Assembly: GCA_005406025.1 (NCBI GenBank)
Contig: BGZK01002009.1
Location: 22,384 to 86,383 of the forward strand
Origin: Eumeta japonica
Lineage: Eukaryota; Arthropoda; Insecta; Lepidoptera; Psychidae
DNA: 64,000 nt
Reading direction: 5' to 3'
Shown here: piece by piece, positions 23,930 to 34,480 of the stretch
Layout of the letters: the number at the start of each line of letters is the position of its first letter
How positions within the stretch are numbered: the stretch's first letter is position 1
Program-made: the position numbers and the translations under genes
Notes under the pieces: generated by a model
The model's input: the letters and a program-made list of their open reading frames with translations, nothing else
Database searches by the model: none
What the model was told of the DNA's origin: nothing

Positions 23930-25400
23930 ATCACCGAGGCAATAAAAGCGGGCTCGAGCTGCCAAAAAATTCTACTACTAGTCTACTTCTTTAATATAGC
24001 AAAGGCCTTCGACAAGGTATAGCACGCAGGTCTTTTACATAAGCTCTATCAGTTAGAGCTCCCAAATCGTCTCGTTTCTATCATACACCAATATATTAGT
24101 AATCGCCACTTCACATTCAGATTAGAGAATACACACTCGTCAATGAGACCAATCAGAGCTGGGTACTTCAAGGCTCCACGCTCTTACCACTGCTGTACTC
24201 CTCGTACGTAAACGACATCCCGCGACCGTTAACAAGCGTCAAATTCACGCTTTTCGTGAATGACACTGCGCTTTTTTTGCGATCTAACTGTCTTCTAAAC
24301 ATTCTTCCGCAGTTACAGAGGGCCATTAATAAGCTGACACAATGGCTCCGACTCTGGAGAATAGAAGTAAACCCGGATAAATCAGTATCTATATACTTTA
24401 ACAATAGCACACGAAAGTTGCCTATTCCAGTTTCAATAGATATCCCCCACCTAAAATTTTTGAATCAATCAATTCCGTGGCAATACCCTTATAAATACTT
24501 AGGCACTACGATCGATAAACTTCTTCACTTTAAAGATCATATCGCTCGTGTTAGGAAACTAGCATTATTTTACCTATCTCGTTTAAACGGAACGAATGGA
24601 TAGGAAAAGTAAAATGTCATTACAAAAAAAGCGTACGATATATAGCATGTGCATCAGACCTTTCACGACATATGCGAGTCCAGTCTTTGCTCATGCAAAG
24701 CCTGATACACTACACTAACTGCAAGTAGTGCTGAATAAATTCTGTAGGAGAGCAATTAATGCACCATGGTAAGTCAAAAACTCTGTACTTCATCAGGATC
24801 TAGAGCTCCCAACCATCTCCAAATTTGTGAAGGATGCATCAGAGCGTTACTTCAATATTGCAAGTAGCCATCCAAATCCGTTATTAGTTTCGGCCGTATC
24901 ATACGAGCCACCCCCTCCGTATCATTTCTGTACAAGACCACGGAATATCCTATCAGATCCGCCCTACGGTCTAACCGTCGAGGTAAAAAACTTATAGAAG
25001 TAAAGAAGACGGCTATAGACTAGAAGTAGAGGTTCCCCCACTCATTACGACCCTCGATGGTCATCAATCCGGTAAGCTCCCTGCGCCTCCCGGTGTCTCT
25101 TTAAAATTTCAGTCCGCACTGCAAACTTTACATTATCTTCTATGCCGAGGTGCTTACTTAAAAGGCACCCATAGGGCAGTCACGCGCTGACGGCATCTGT
25201 ATGCCGGAATGGCCGCGTTTCAAACAAAGGTGTCAAAGCCGTTGGCTTTCGATATAGCAGTTGTAAGTTGTTCAGGAGGTTTTTAGTCCGTATGAGTCGA
25301 AAATACCCGTGTTCCCCGCCACATGGAAGGCCCATAATGAGTTTTTCTCCTCCTTTCCCTTTAGTAGTTCTTCACGGGAGAACTATTAAAAAAAATGTGT
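23930..25400 (+). pseudogene. Jockey-type LINE reverse transcriptase relic
   Basis: Plus-strand remains of a Jockey RT and its C-terminal part. NIAKAFDKV (about 23995-24020, carrying the first catalytic aspartate) is followed by HAGLLHKLYQLELPNRLVSI and RPIRAG. The expected VPQGS is corrupted. SYVNDIP leads to the active-site box, which reads FVND instead of FADD (about 24250-24262). One open frame (24256-24603) keeps DTALFLRS, LTQWLRLWRIEVNPDKS and PYKYLGTTID. After it come MSLQKKRTIYSMCIRPFTTYASPVFAH and DLELPTISKFVKDASERYF, to about 24860, then decayed tail and 3' UTR (GTTGTTCAGGAGGTTTTTAG near 25265). The mutated catalytic residue and the stops show it is inactive. Endonuclease and gag-like parts are absent (5' truncation, usual for LINEs). 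Confidence 0.85.
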
Positions 25401-25573
25401 TCGTTTTTTAGGACGCAGAATCGGCGAAACGTTGGCAGCTCGTCCTACAAGTGTAACAAATAAAGAAGCGAAAACTCTGCCCAGCTTTTCATTCGCCGTC
25501 TGAACGCGAAACTAGCAACACGTCCCCAAGATTTATTTTCTCAATTATAACTCAGTATGGATAGACAAACATA

Positions 25574-25780
25574 CTTAACGGTATGCTTTGAACTCTCATT
25601 TGCAATAATTAATTGTCAACTATTAAAGTTAAAAACTAAACTTATTAAAATATTGCTGAGATTACCTTAGTCAACTGTCAATTGTAAAGTTAAAACAACG
25701 TATTTTGATATGTTTAGCTTTTATTCTTAGCAATTAGCAGATAATTAACTCAAATGAGAACTTGAACCACACCGCTGCTA
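25574..25780. mobile_element. Foldback MITE, family A, copy 2
   Basis: The left end, TTAACGGTATGCTTTGAACT, is paired with the complement of GAACCACACCGCTGCTAA at the right end. Inner inverted blocks TTAAAGTTAAAAACTAAACT and ATGTTTAGCTTTTATTCTTA match those of the copy at 14222-14485. It lies about 170 bases after the Jockey relic. Confidence 0.78.
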
Positions 25781-25845
25781 AAGTCTTACTTATTATTCTA
25801 ATGGTTAAACTGCTTTGAACCTCTTGTAGACAATGATTATATATA

Positions 25846-26015
25846 CACATTAGCTTTTGTCGTCGCCCGCTTGAGAAAAAGTAACGTCCTTTAACTTTTA
25901 CATTGCTCCTCTTCTAAATCTGAAGTTAATCTTTCCGATATCAGTCTCAACCTTAATCCTAATTTCAGTCTCCATTTCGACTACGGACTCATACTGATGT
26001 CTATACCGATCCCTT
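25846..26015. repeat. Dispersed lepidopteran repeat, family B (terminus left)
   Basis: Starts with TTAGCTTTTGTCGTCGCCCG, the conserved terminus of this family, and continues with a degenerate series of GATxTCxGTCTCxA-like pieces (25930-26010). Related copies: 35945-36370, 44385-44790, 50480-50755; a body-only piece at 62395-62565. Confidence 0.6.
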
Positions 26016-26169
26016 TCTAACACATTATGTATAATATAATAAGGCCACAAGGCTGTATATTTTAACCTTAATTTAAAATCAGTTTAAAATTTCATAGGAT
26101 ATGTGTTATATACGCACTATGTGCGGATGTACTAAAAAATTAAAAAACGACACACAAAATTAATAAAAG

Positions 26170-26410
26170 ACGGGGGTCCAAGTCTGTTTTTCGATTTTTT
26201 TCTGTTTTGCTTTATCATATAAACACTAAACAAAATGTTATATAGTATAACATAACTCTATAAAAAATTAATCAGTATGAGTTAGGTTCTCGTTAAGGTC
26301 CCGACCTGGATGTAAAAAAAATTGAATTTTTTTTTGGTAAATGCCCGACATAATTATAATGGTACAAATCCTTCGGTGCGTGAGTGCGAACGGTACTTTG
26401 TCAGTTTTTT
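26170..26410 (-). repeat. Fragment resembling a Helitron-like lepidopteran terminus
   Basis: On the minus strand the order GTTCGCACTCACGCACCGAAGGATTTGTACCAT (about 26363-26395, split here only for description) resembles a diverged copy of the common lepidopteran repeat end in which a 'cgcacgaagggttccgtacc' phrase occurs. Composition otherwise is AT-rich with T runs. Confidence 0.35.
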
Positions 26411-26599
26411 TTATTTTTAATATTACCTATTGATTGGCCATTTATTTGAAAAGTCCTCCGATTTTAAACATATTCCTATCACAAACGGTTATCATATATA
26501 ATTATTATCTATGGTATGAATATGCATCTTCATATATATATATATATTTCTTTAATATAATCATAATGTAGCAATTATTCGAGAGAAAAATTAAAAGAC

Positions 26600-26975
26600 A
26601 ATATTCATCCCCGGCCACACACTCTCGAACTTGATAAATAGCCCTCGGCGCTCTTCCGCCGGCACCGTGAACCGCACAATCGAGTAGGCCAATCACGTTG
26701 GCGGGGACTTTAATAAATGTCACGTTTATGTGGACGGAAATGAAAAATGGGAGTTTATTCGGACACGGGCCGGGGCCGCGCGTCGTCAACAGCCTCCATA
26801 ATATATTACAAGTCCTCGCCGAAGTTAAATTAATAATACCAGAGTCACGGGCCCGTCGCTTGTCGCGTTATTAATGTCGCGCGACGTCGACGCGGGCGCC
26901 GGCCGGGCGGCGGCGGGCCGGGCGGGGAGCGCAGGTGCGGCCGGCTCGTAGATTGGAAGTTCATTAATAGCAATT
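26600..26975. promoter_or_regulatory. GC/CpG-rich block, candidate regulatory element 2
   Basis: One of the most GC-rich segments (26885-26945 is almost pure G/C, with GCGGGCGCCGGCCGGGCGG). It is surrounded by homeodomain-like cores: TTTAATAAATG (26709-26719), GTTTATGTGG (26724-26733), TTAAATTAATAATA (26825-26838), CGTTATTAATGTCG (26866-26879), TTCATTAATAGCAATTAGG (26960-26978). It has no convincing reading frame and is unlike any transposon in the window. The nature is inferred. Confidence 0.35.
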
Positions 26976-27413
26976 AGGAATTTTGGATGATTATTAAAAA
27001 AAAAATGAGGAAAATGTTGCACCTTCGTCAAAACCAAACTTAGAATCTTGTAGGACTTAGTCGACTACGTATAATTAAATACGTGAAATGTGTTTGGCCA
27101 ATCGGGTCTCGGGATAACAATAAATTGTTACCTGCACAATCGAGCTTTGCTAGGCGTCTTTAGAGTTCGACGTGGGGCGAATTATAATTTCCCACAAGTT
27201 GTTTATATTTAACTCTGACAATAAATTTAAGTATATTATATAAATATAACAGGTATAGTCCCATTTATAGTTAATATTATGTAATATAATTTGTTGTTGA
27301 CAACCACTAACGTAGCAACAATCTAATTACGTCAAACTTCTATTAAATGGCGCTAAGCAACATTTAGATTTTTTTTATTACCTCATCTTTCCTGGCAAGA
27401 TTCCTGTAAACGT

Positions 27414-28330
27414 GGGTCAATCTGAAAGTCATTAGAAAAACGAAATTGAGTAAACAAGCAAATTATTTTATTATTATCGTTTTTAAAAATAGTGTCATTT
27501 GAGATCAATAAAACACTTTGCCCACTCGAACTTAGGGGTCGCTTCAACGGCCTTTTTATATGCAGCCACTGCTTCCTCTGCGTCCATAAACCATTTTCCT
27601 CGAAATTTGTCTTTTATTTTAGGAAATAAATAAAAATTGCATGCTATGAGATCGGGGCTTTAAGGTGGGTGAGCCATTATTTCTATACCTAATGTCCACA
27701 AATAGTTAGGTGTATGTCTAGCGGTGTGTAGTGAGGCGTTGTCATGATGACGGAGAATCCTACTGCGAAGTCATTTATTTCAAACTTTTTCCAAAACAAG
27801 AGGCAAACAATTGTTAGTGTAACAGTATTCGGTGACTGTTTTTTTTTATTTTCTAAAACAATTATTGCGTAATGACCTCTCATTCCATATTTTTCCAACG
27901 TTTCGACATTATTTTACTTTAAACAAATACCCACTGAGCAGACTATTTTCTGGTTTCGAGATCATAACAATAAATCCAGCTTTCACCACCTGCAACTATG
28001 TCTTATACAGCATTTGAGTCGCCACCGGCAAACTTTGGCATCATTTCGCGGGATGTATTAACACGACCTAATTTTTAAGCTTCGCTCAAATTATGATGTA
28101 TCCACCGAGTGCAAAGTTTCCTTACCGCTAAATGTTCACGAAAGATTTTGTGCATTTGATGCATAACAATACCTAAGCTTTTCCGAATCTGCTGATAGGT
28201 TATTCTTTTTTTTCAGTCTCTATTGTGAGCCACACAGCGCTGATGTCTTTGGTAGCCGCCGTAGAAGAACGTCCCTTACGCAGATCGTCAGTCAGATTAG
28301 TGCGACCCCTTTTCATCTAGTTAAATCAGT
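27414..28330 (-). pseudogene. mariner transposase copy 1 (SETMAR-like)
   Basis: DD34D mariner on the minus strand, decayed. From the N-terminal side: RKGRSSTAATKDISAVWLTIE (about 28240-28300, helix-turn-helix area), then AVRKLCTRWIHHNLSEA, then ESWIYCYDLETRK (about 27945-27990). These are followed by HHDNASLHT (about 27735), SPDLIACNFYLFP and FRGKWFMDAEEAVAAYK, to a stop near 27500. The first catalytic aspartate of the usual TGDESW is glycine (GGESW). The second (HDN) is kept. The third is asparagine (IACNFYLF). Several frameshifts are present. The left terminal repeat starts near 27414 (GGTCAATCTGAAAGTCATTA); no right end was found. It is related in its terminus to the copy at 30899. Confidence 0.85.
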
Positions 28331-30229
28331 TATAAATAGTGACAAGAGATGGAGCTTTATCATGAAAGGGCAACCGAAGTCTGCCATGATTTTTCTGTTT
28401 GTTTAAATGGCAAAAAAAATATATAAAAAATCATTGAACAAATAAGTTTTCGCTTTAAATTCATGTAATATTTAGTAAATTATTTAATTAGTAAAAACTA
28501 ATGAGTGATAAATACAATATACATAATGATGTTGACAGCAACCTCCATTTCTTAAATTTAAATATTTTTTATTTTTTTTTAATTTCTAGGTGGTCAGTTC
28601 TAAAAGTTTTAAGTGTCACCTACGTATATATCATTTGAGAAACAATACTTTATAGAAGCAAAAATTTACATTGAAACAATGAGGACTGTTCCTAAGATAC
28701 TCATATACACATGTGTATATACACACGCGACGCTCGCACGCACGTACGCACGCACGCACACACACTCATGTATATATCGTACTCATTAATTGTATATATA
28801 AATGTGTGTGTATATATACATATAAACTTAAGCAGTATGATAATATTTCAAGAAGTAGAATTAAACTTCAAAGCTAATTTTATTTTACTGCAAATCACGA
28901 AAGGTTCATTAATAAATTATATTTCTAATTTTCATTATAGATGAATTGGTATCTCAATAAATTTAGCGGGTTTCGAGCGACTTATTTATGACTCGAAATT
29001 TGTAAGAATTTTTTTTTTTTATTTAAAATGTTATTATATATTTACTATATTATCTATTAATATATTAAAATAAATTGCGGATACTAAACGTGTCCGCTAA
29101 CTACTCAATTCATAAGGAAACTCAAGAGTTACTCAACCTGGATGAAAATAACTACATTTGAAATTTCTCCGCGAGATAAAATCCGAGAAGATGAAATCTA
29201 TAGATGAACCAGGTTAACTGATATAGCTAGAATTAGTAAATTGAATATGAATAAATAACAATTGCCAGGGAATATTGACTTGATAATATAATAGATGGGA
29301 GGAAGATTCCTAGGTGAAGACCACGAACTGAACTTCACAGAACGGGACAGTCTCCTACTAACCTCGCCTAAAGACGTAGTAAAGTTCATGAACTGCCGTT
29401 AGTTGAAGAAGAAAAGGCAGGCTTATATACACCAGTGGACGTCCATTGGCTGAAAAGAAAGAATTAATTAAAGTAAACTGTATCAATGGTGTGCTTGCGT
29501 TCAGAAAATTTTATTATTTGTCGAAGTATCTAATTTATCACGACAATTTAAATCTCAAAGGTTTAAAAAACAGTGAGAAGGCGAAATCTTACAGTAGTTA
29601 ACACGCTTAGGTTCATGACAACGCTCCTTTCAGATTTCTGATGTGTCAAATTTGTAACACCCCACTGCAAGGCTTCCTCTTCCACAATCTTTTTATTTAA
29701 ATTTTGGGGGTTTGAGTTTAAGCCCCAGACTTATGCGCTCGCCTAATGCAGGCAAGGAGCTATTATGAGCAGTGCTATGAAAGGTGAAGCATCAACGGCC
29801 GTACTTGCTGTCCGAGACACAGAGCGAGTGGTTTAAAATGACTTCAATTTATGAACTCATCGACGAATTCATCTATGATTAACATCTGAACTCAATATCA
29901 TTTGGTTCGAAGCCAACACATTTGAAATACTTAAGAAAGTCATCTTTGCCAGTAACATAGAACAGGAACAGACTTCGATAAGAACGTATTATAATTTTAC
30001 TCTAATTTATTTTCATTATTGAAAGCCTTGGGAGCTGAGAAAGTAATATTAAAAGGAAAAACAAATACGAATTAAATACGAATTCAAAAATGGCAGATTA
30101 ATAAATGAATACGAGTAGACAAATAATTAATATTTCACAAAACAATTATAATGAAATACTTACAATCGCTAAATAATTTTCTTTTAAAAGTCGCATATAT
30201 CTTAAGTATTTGTTACCCAAAATGCCAAT
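28331..30229. other. AT-rich DNA with repeat fragments
   Basis: Contains the microsatellite at 28701-28775 and a degraded LINE or SINE 3' end at about 29400-29460 (CACCAGTGGACGTCCATTGG, a phrase that ends many lepidopteran GATGAT-tailed retroposons). A lone MITE family A terminus lies at 29479-29498. The stretch 29650-29850 looks like an old insert but is unassigned. No gene recognised. Confidence 0.5.
28701..28775. repeat. (CA/CG/TA)n compound microsatellite
   Basis: Alternating purine-pyrimidine tract with CACGCACG and ACACAC units, flanked by TATATA runs. The reading frame seen across it is an artefact of the repeat. Confidence 0.9.
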
Positions 30230-30560
30230 ACAACCCTGAAATTTGTCCACCGGAAATAGAGCGAGGGCCCTTTGAAAACTAATTAATGACCGCCTGCTAA
30301 GGAGCAGCTGAGTCAGGGGCGCGGGTGGGCGGGAGCGGGCGCGGGCGCTGCCGGTCGCGGGTGCGGACGCCGGCCGCAGCAACTTCTACCCGGAACTACA
30401 ATTAGCAGCCGTCAGTTTTCTGGCTGGCCGCACGCGCGCGCCCACGCTTCTCGCTTACAGCGCTACGGTTTAATTTCTGTCTGAGCTGAAAGGGTCGTTC
30501 AGCGAGAGCTCTACCGAACATGGTGTAAGGTTACGCCTTGTTTACGTATCGTTGTATGTA
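30230..30560. promoter_or_regulatory. GC/CpG-rich block, candidate regulatory element 3
   Basis: The core 30310-30385 is very GC-rich (GGGCGGGAGCGGGCGCGGGC). It is followed by CTACAATTAGCAGCCGTCAG and CACGCGCGCGCCCACGC, and preceded by AAAACTAATTAATGACCGCC (30273-30292), a homeodomain-like TAATTA. Could also be a promoter CpG patch, but no downstream exon was seen. Confidence 0.33.
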
Positions 30561-30898
30561 TATAAAGGACCGATGGCCCTTCATATACCTTTCAACCTCT
30601 TAGAGCTTGGAAACAAAAGATAACCAAGAATACATTGCAGGCATATTTTTATAAGAAAATAAGACAAAAAGTAAAATATTCAAGCAAGCGCTTACATAAT
30701 ATTGGAACTTTAGTTATTATTTCACAATTTGTTAAACTACATAAGTGCAGAGTTAGAAAAATACAATTTTAAAACTGGCTTCGCATATAGACTGTAAACC
30801 ATTTCTAAACAAAAAGTGTCTTTCAGTTTTCAGAATTTCAAAATTTCAGTCCGTGAAGATCATTATGACGTGAGTTCTATTATTACTGTGTAGTACCT

Positions 30899-31364
30899 AG
30901 GTCGATCTGAAAGTTCTTAGAAAATCAAAAACTGAGCACACTATCAAGTTATTCGTATTATTATTGTTTTTCAAAATAGTGTCCGTTGAGATTAATACAT
31001 CGCTCCATTCGATAGAACCACTGAGAGAAACACTTTGCCCACTCGCACTTAGGGCTCGCTTGGACGGTCTTTTCATATGCTTCTTGGGCATTCGTAAAAC
31101 ACTTTCCTCGAACTTTACTTTTATTATAGAAAATAAATACATCTGTTATAACTTTCTTCTTGACGTAAATGCCAACGAATGTCATAGAAAATCATTGCAC
31201 AAAAATTTTCTTTTGTTGACATTAGACAAACAATTTTCTTTTTCCCGCTAACTTTTTGAAACAAATAGATGGATGTAATGTATGTAATAAAGGTGACAAA
31301 AAGTACAATTTTTTTAATTTAAGTAGCAAAGGAATAGTCTAAGATCCGAACTTAAATCGACCTT
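30899..31364 (-). mobile_element. mariner copy 2, internally deleted
   Basis: On the minus strand the transposase N-terminus (MIFYDIRWHLRQEESYN, about 31142-31195) is joined directly to the C-terminus (NKSKVRGKCFTNAQEAYEK, then CEWAKCFSQWFYRMERCINL and GHYFEKQ, stop at 30961). The whole catalytic middle is missing: an internal-deletion derivative. The left terminus is TAGGTCGATCTGAAAGTTCT (30899-30918). The right side has a related sequence whose complement reads AGGTCGATTTAAGTTCGGAT (31345-31364). This right end overlaps the inverted repeat described next, so its boundary is uncertain. Confidence 0.8.
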
Positions 31365-31932
31365 CACCGAGCTGATAATAGAATGAAACATATTTTATAA
31401 CAAATTTCGTATATTACAAAATATATTAAAAATGGGTTTGCTAAAAAAATCCTGGACAGACTATTTTTAATGATTTTTTAAAAAATATTTTTTTATTAAA
31501 TGTTGCAACATCAAGATAATAAGAAAATTTTTATCCTTACTTAAAGTATAAAACGTATAGAATGTGCAGCCGTTGGGTTGTCTATTATTCACCTGGACAA
31601 ACTACTCGGTTGTCAGGTAGAAACAGATATGTCGATGCCAGTTATCTTCACTTGATTGGATAACAGAAAAAAATATTTTTTATTATTAAAATTATAAAAA
31701 AAATTATACAATATAAGCGCTGTATTATTGCAAACACGCTGATATAGGGTTGTCTGCAAAAAATTCGGTCCGGTTTAAAATATTTTTTTAAAAATAATTA
31801 AAAATAGTCTGTCCAGGATTTTTTTAGCAAATCCATTTTTAATATGTTTTCTAATATACGAAATTTGTTATAAAGTATGTTTCATTCTATTATCAGCTCG
31901 GTGAAGGTCGACCTAAGTTCGGATCTTCTACT
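31336..31932. repeat. Inverted repeat with about 155-bp arms and 280-bp centre
   Basis: The left arm (about 31336-31495) and right arm (about 31776-31932) match at the great majority of positions as inverted copies. Both contain AAGATCCGAACTTA at the outer edge, then GACCTTCACCGAGCTGATAA, then AAAAAAATCCTGGACAGACT. The centre (31496-31775) is non-coding. The outer edge coincides with the right end of mariner copy 2. The structure is therefore either a foldback transposon beside the mariner, or an inverted duplication that copied the mariner end. Confidence 0.85.
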
Positions 31933-32149
31933 AGAACACAAAATGGAGGGTAAAGTTATTTTTGATAAATGAGTTAATTTGATTTGCTTTTATTACAATG
32001 CTAAATTAAAGTGAAATGGAAAATAAAAAATTAAATGTATTGTTTCAAAGTTACTTTATATTATGTAACTTGTAGAAATAAGATTATGGTCCAAGAGAAA
32101 CACGAAAAAACGTTGCAAATGCGTCGAAAATGTCAGGTGATCCCTTGTA

Positions 32150-32470
32150 CCCATCTCGCTGCAACATCGAGTATGCAAAGCAAGTTAAAAAGCATACTAT
32201 GCTGAAAAATTTTGCAATGAAGTTTTTTTTTTATCGTATTTTCGAATAGCAAACGATTGCTCTTGCTGTCATGCCAACTGCTAAATAGTAGGTGGTTTCC
32301 GCCGTCCAGGGATACTTGCAATACAAGAAGAGTCACCAATGTTTTGCCGGCCTCTTGGTAGGAATAGGATATCCGACGGAGAGCGAGTGTGGTGTGATAG
32401 AGGAGGGAAACGGAGGGAGCTGGGGAGTGATGGAAATTATACTGGGCCTTAGTGAGTGATTTGTCAATAA
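32150..32470 (-). repeat. Lepidopteran LINE 3'-end-like repeat, family C, copy 1
   Basis: In minus sense it reads TCCGTCGGATATCCTATTCC, a run about 80 bases long, then CCCTGGACGGCGGAAACCAC. The copy at 57745-58070 shows the same order (GATATCCTATTCCT at 57938, CCATGGGCGGCAGTGACCAT near 57999). A 131-codon frame crosses it but is not a known protein. Probably the 3' end of a CR1/Zenon-type LINE or a related SINE. Confidence 0.6.
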
Positions 32471-34069
32471 CACATGCAAACACGAGAAAAAAACACTTAC
32501 AAACGTAATTATTTCTTATTCGCCTCAAATCTCGTTGAGGTTACTACGGAAATTGAATTGCTTTGACTATTTATCTCGCTCTAACATAAAGGTATATTAT
32601 ATAATAATTTTAGTTCGAATGGCGGAGTATACTAAATATATCTATGCTAGAAAATGACTTAGACAAACGTGTTGCATTCGGGGATTGCCGCGGTAAAGCT
32701 ATTGCATAGTATTTTTTATCAACTTATGCAATTATAATTATTTATTTGTTTTATTTATGCAGTATTTTTTTCTTTTGTTTTTTTTTCTTTGATATTAATT
32801 CAAGTTACACTTTTTGAGCGTCATGACCGATAAGAAAACAATTTTTTTCTTTTAATAAATAAATAAGAAGTTAATATTGTTCAAAATATTTTTATTATCT
32901 TACAATACATGTAGGTTATTCAGGAATATTTATCACTGAATATTATATATTGAATATTTAATTTAATAAATGCACTTTGTTCATTCATATTTAAAACACT
33001 TTGTACACAAATTATACGAGTACAGATATTCACTGTTGTACATAGATGATAAATACCTATACACCTATATACATTCTCACAAACAGCTGATTACGTATTC
33101 GTCCGATTTCGGAGCAGCTCGTCTCGATTCGTGCGAGCTACGTAGAGTCGTACCACGAAGTAAATACAAAGAGGAGGTGCCCTAACGCCGAAACTCTAAG
33201 CAGGCATGAGTCGCCAGATTGCGGGGCGAAGAAGGGGATTACGCATGCGCAGTAACGCCGATACAACCAATGCCACCTAGAAGCGAGTTGCTGAACTAAA
33301 GAGACAAGCGTGATATTTCAAAAAAGTCATTAAAAGTTCTGCTATTCATCGATAGATGGCAAAAGTAAAAGTATCACCGCTGTGCCGGTTGAAATGGGGG
33401 TGTTAGGTTATTTTCGTTACGGAATTTCTGGATTCGGTCTCCATGCTCAAGGCCCGCGATAGAAGCTATGCAATAGCTTAAAAATATGGAATATTTGTAT
33501 TTAAGGGAACTTTTATTCAAATTGTCAGAAAGAATTACTTCACTGTTTACAAAATATTTTGGGAGAGTAAAGGTTATTAATTTCGATAAATATTTTACTA
33601 ATAGCTTTAAAATGTATTCATACTGTACTATAATGATTAGAATTTTCATAAAACAAATCTTTGTATATTCCGTCATTTAAGAAAAAGAAATCTCAATAAT
33701 TAGGCAATCAAAAAGATTTTTACGTTTCATTCAATTAAATCAATTTTCGGTTAGTTTATTTATTTGATTTCATTAAAATAGACATATATATATATATGGA
33801 AAAAGAGAGAATTTTGTGATAGAAAATAACACTACACCTATGCCAAAGAATTATGTGTGTATGTATAAAACATGGAATCGGAGCTTTATTTTAGTATGAA
33901 GGAATTTTTAGTGGTAGTAGAAAAGAAGCATATTTAAATCAAAGTAGTACTGACATAGACCACAAGGGTCAAAGTGTTTCAGAAGAAGATGAAACCAGCG
34001 TAATAACGTTTCATTCCTATAAGAATGCAGGTAATAACTATCGGAGAAGTCTTAAAATATATTCACCAT
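32471..34069. other. AT-rich DNA with one GC-moderate patch
   Basis: 33090-33470 is richer in GC, with GGCGAAGAAGGGGATTACGC and ACGCATGCGCAGTAACGCCG; its nature is unknown. It could be an old transposon end. No RNA fold or protein motif was recognised. Confidence 0.45.
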
Positions 34070-34480
34070 ATTATGGTAATTTCGCGGGGCGTCGTCGGAC
34101 GAGGTAGAACTCGGCCGCAGTCTGGCGTCCGAAATCAGCGCCACCTGTTACTAGATCGAGTTTCAATTCGCTTTTTTTTCTTCTTTCATTAAATTCAAGC
34201 GAGCATAGCGTTATGCAAATACGAGAGTTCCCGCGATGCTGTTCCTTAGCGTTCCACAAGGAAATTGGGCAGAAAACCCTTTGATATTCCGTTCCCGTGC
34301 GAGAATATTTCTCGAGAATCCTGCTCAATCCATTTCCGATCCGAGAAAATAGCGCCCGCAGCGCCCCCGCCCCCGCTGGCCGCGACCTGACCGCCCTTGT
34401 AATATAACGGCGTCTTAATACGCACATCTTCGCTAAGAGCTATTACTACTTCCATCGCTTTAATGCACATTCAAAGATAT
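34070..34480. promoter_or_regulatory. GC/CpG-rich block, candidate regulatory element 4
   Basis: Contains GCGGGGCGTCGTCGGACGAG, AGCGCCCGCAGCGCCCCCGC, TTATGCAAATACGAG (34211-34225, an octamer-like ATGCAAAT) and CGGCGTCTTAATACGCAC. Overlapping minus-strand frames here match no known protein, and both strands are open because the block lacks AT-rich stops. Confidence 0.33.

Noticed and set aside
28711..28944. 77-codon frame beginning in ACACAC repeats
   Set aside because: Created by the microsatellite.
32133..32528. 131-codon minus-strand frame
   Set aside because: Coincides with a LINE 3'-end-like repeat (family C) whose other copies are non-coding.
34071..34470. Two overlapping minus-strand frames (118 and 74 codons)
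   Set aside because: Arginine/alanine-rich chance translation of a GC block; no recognisable motif.
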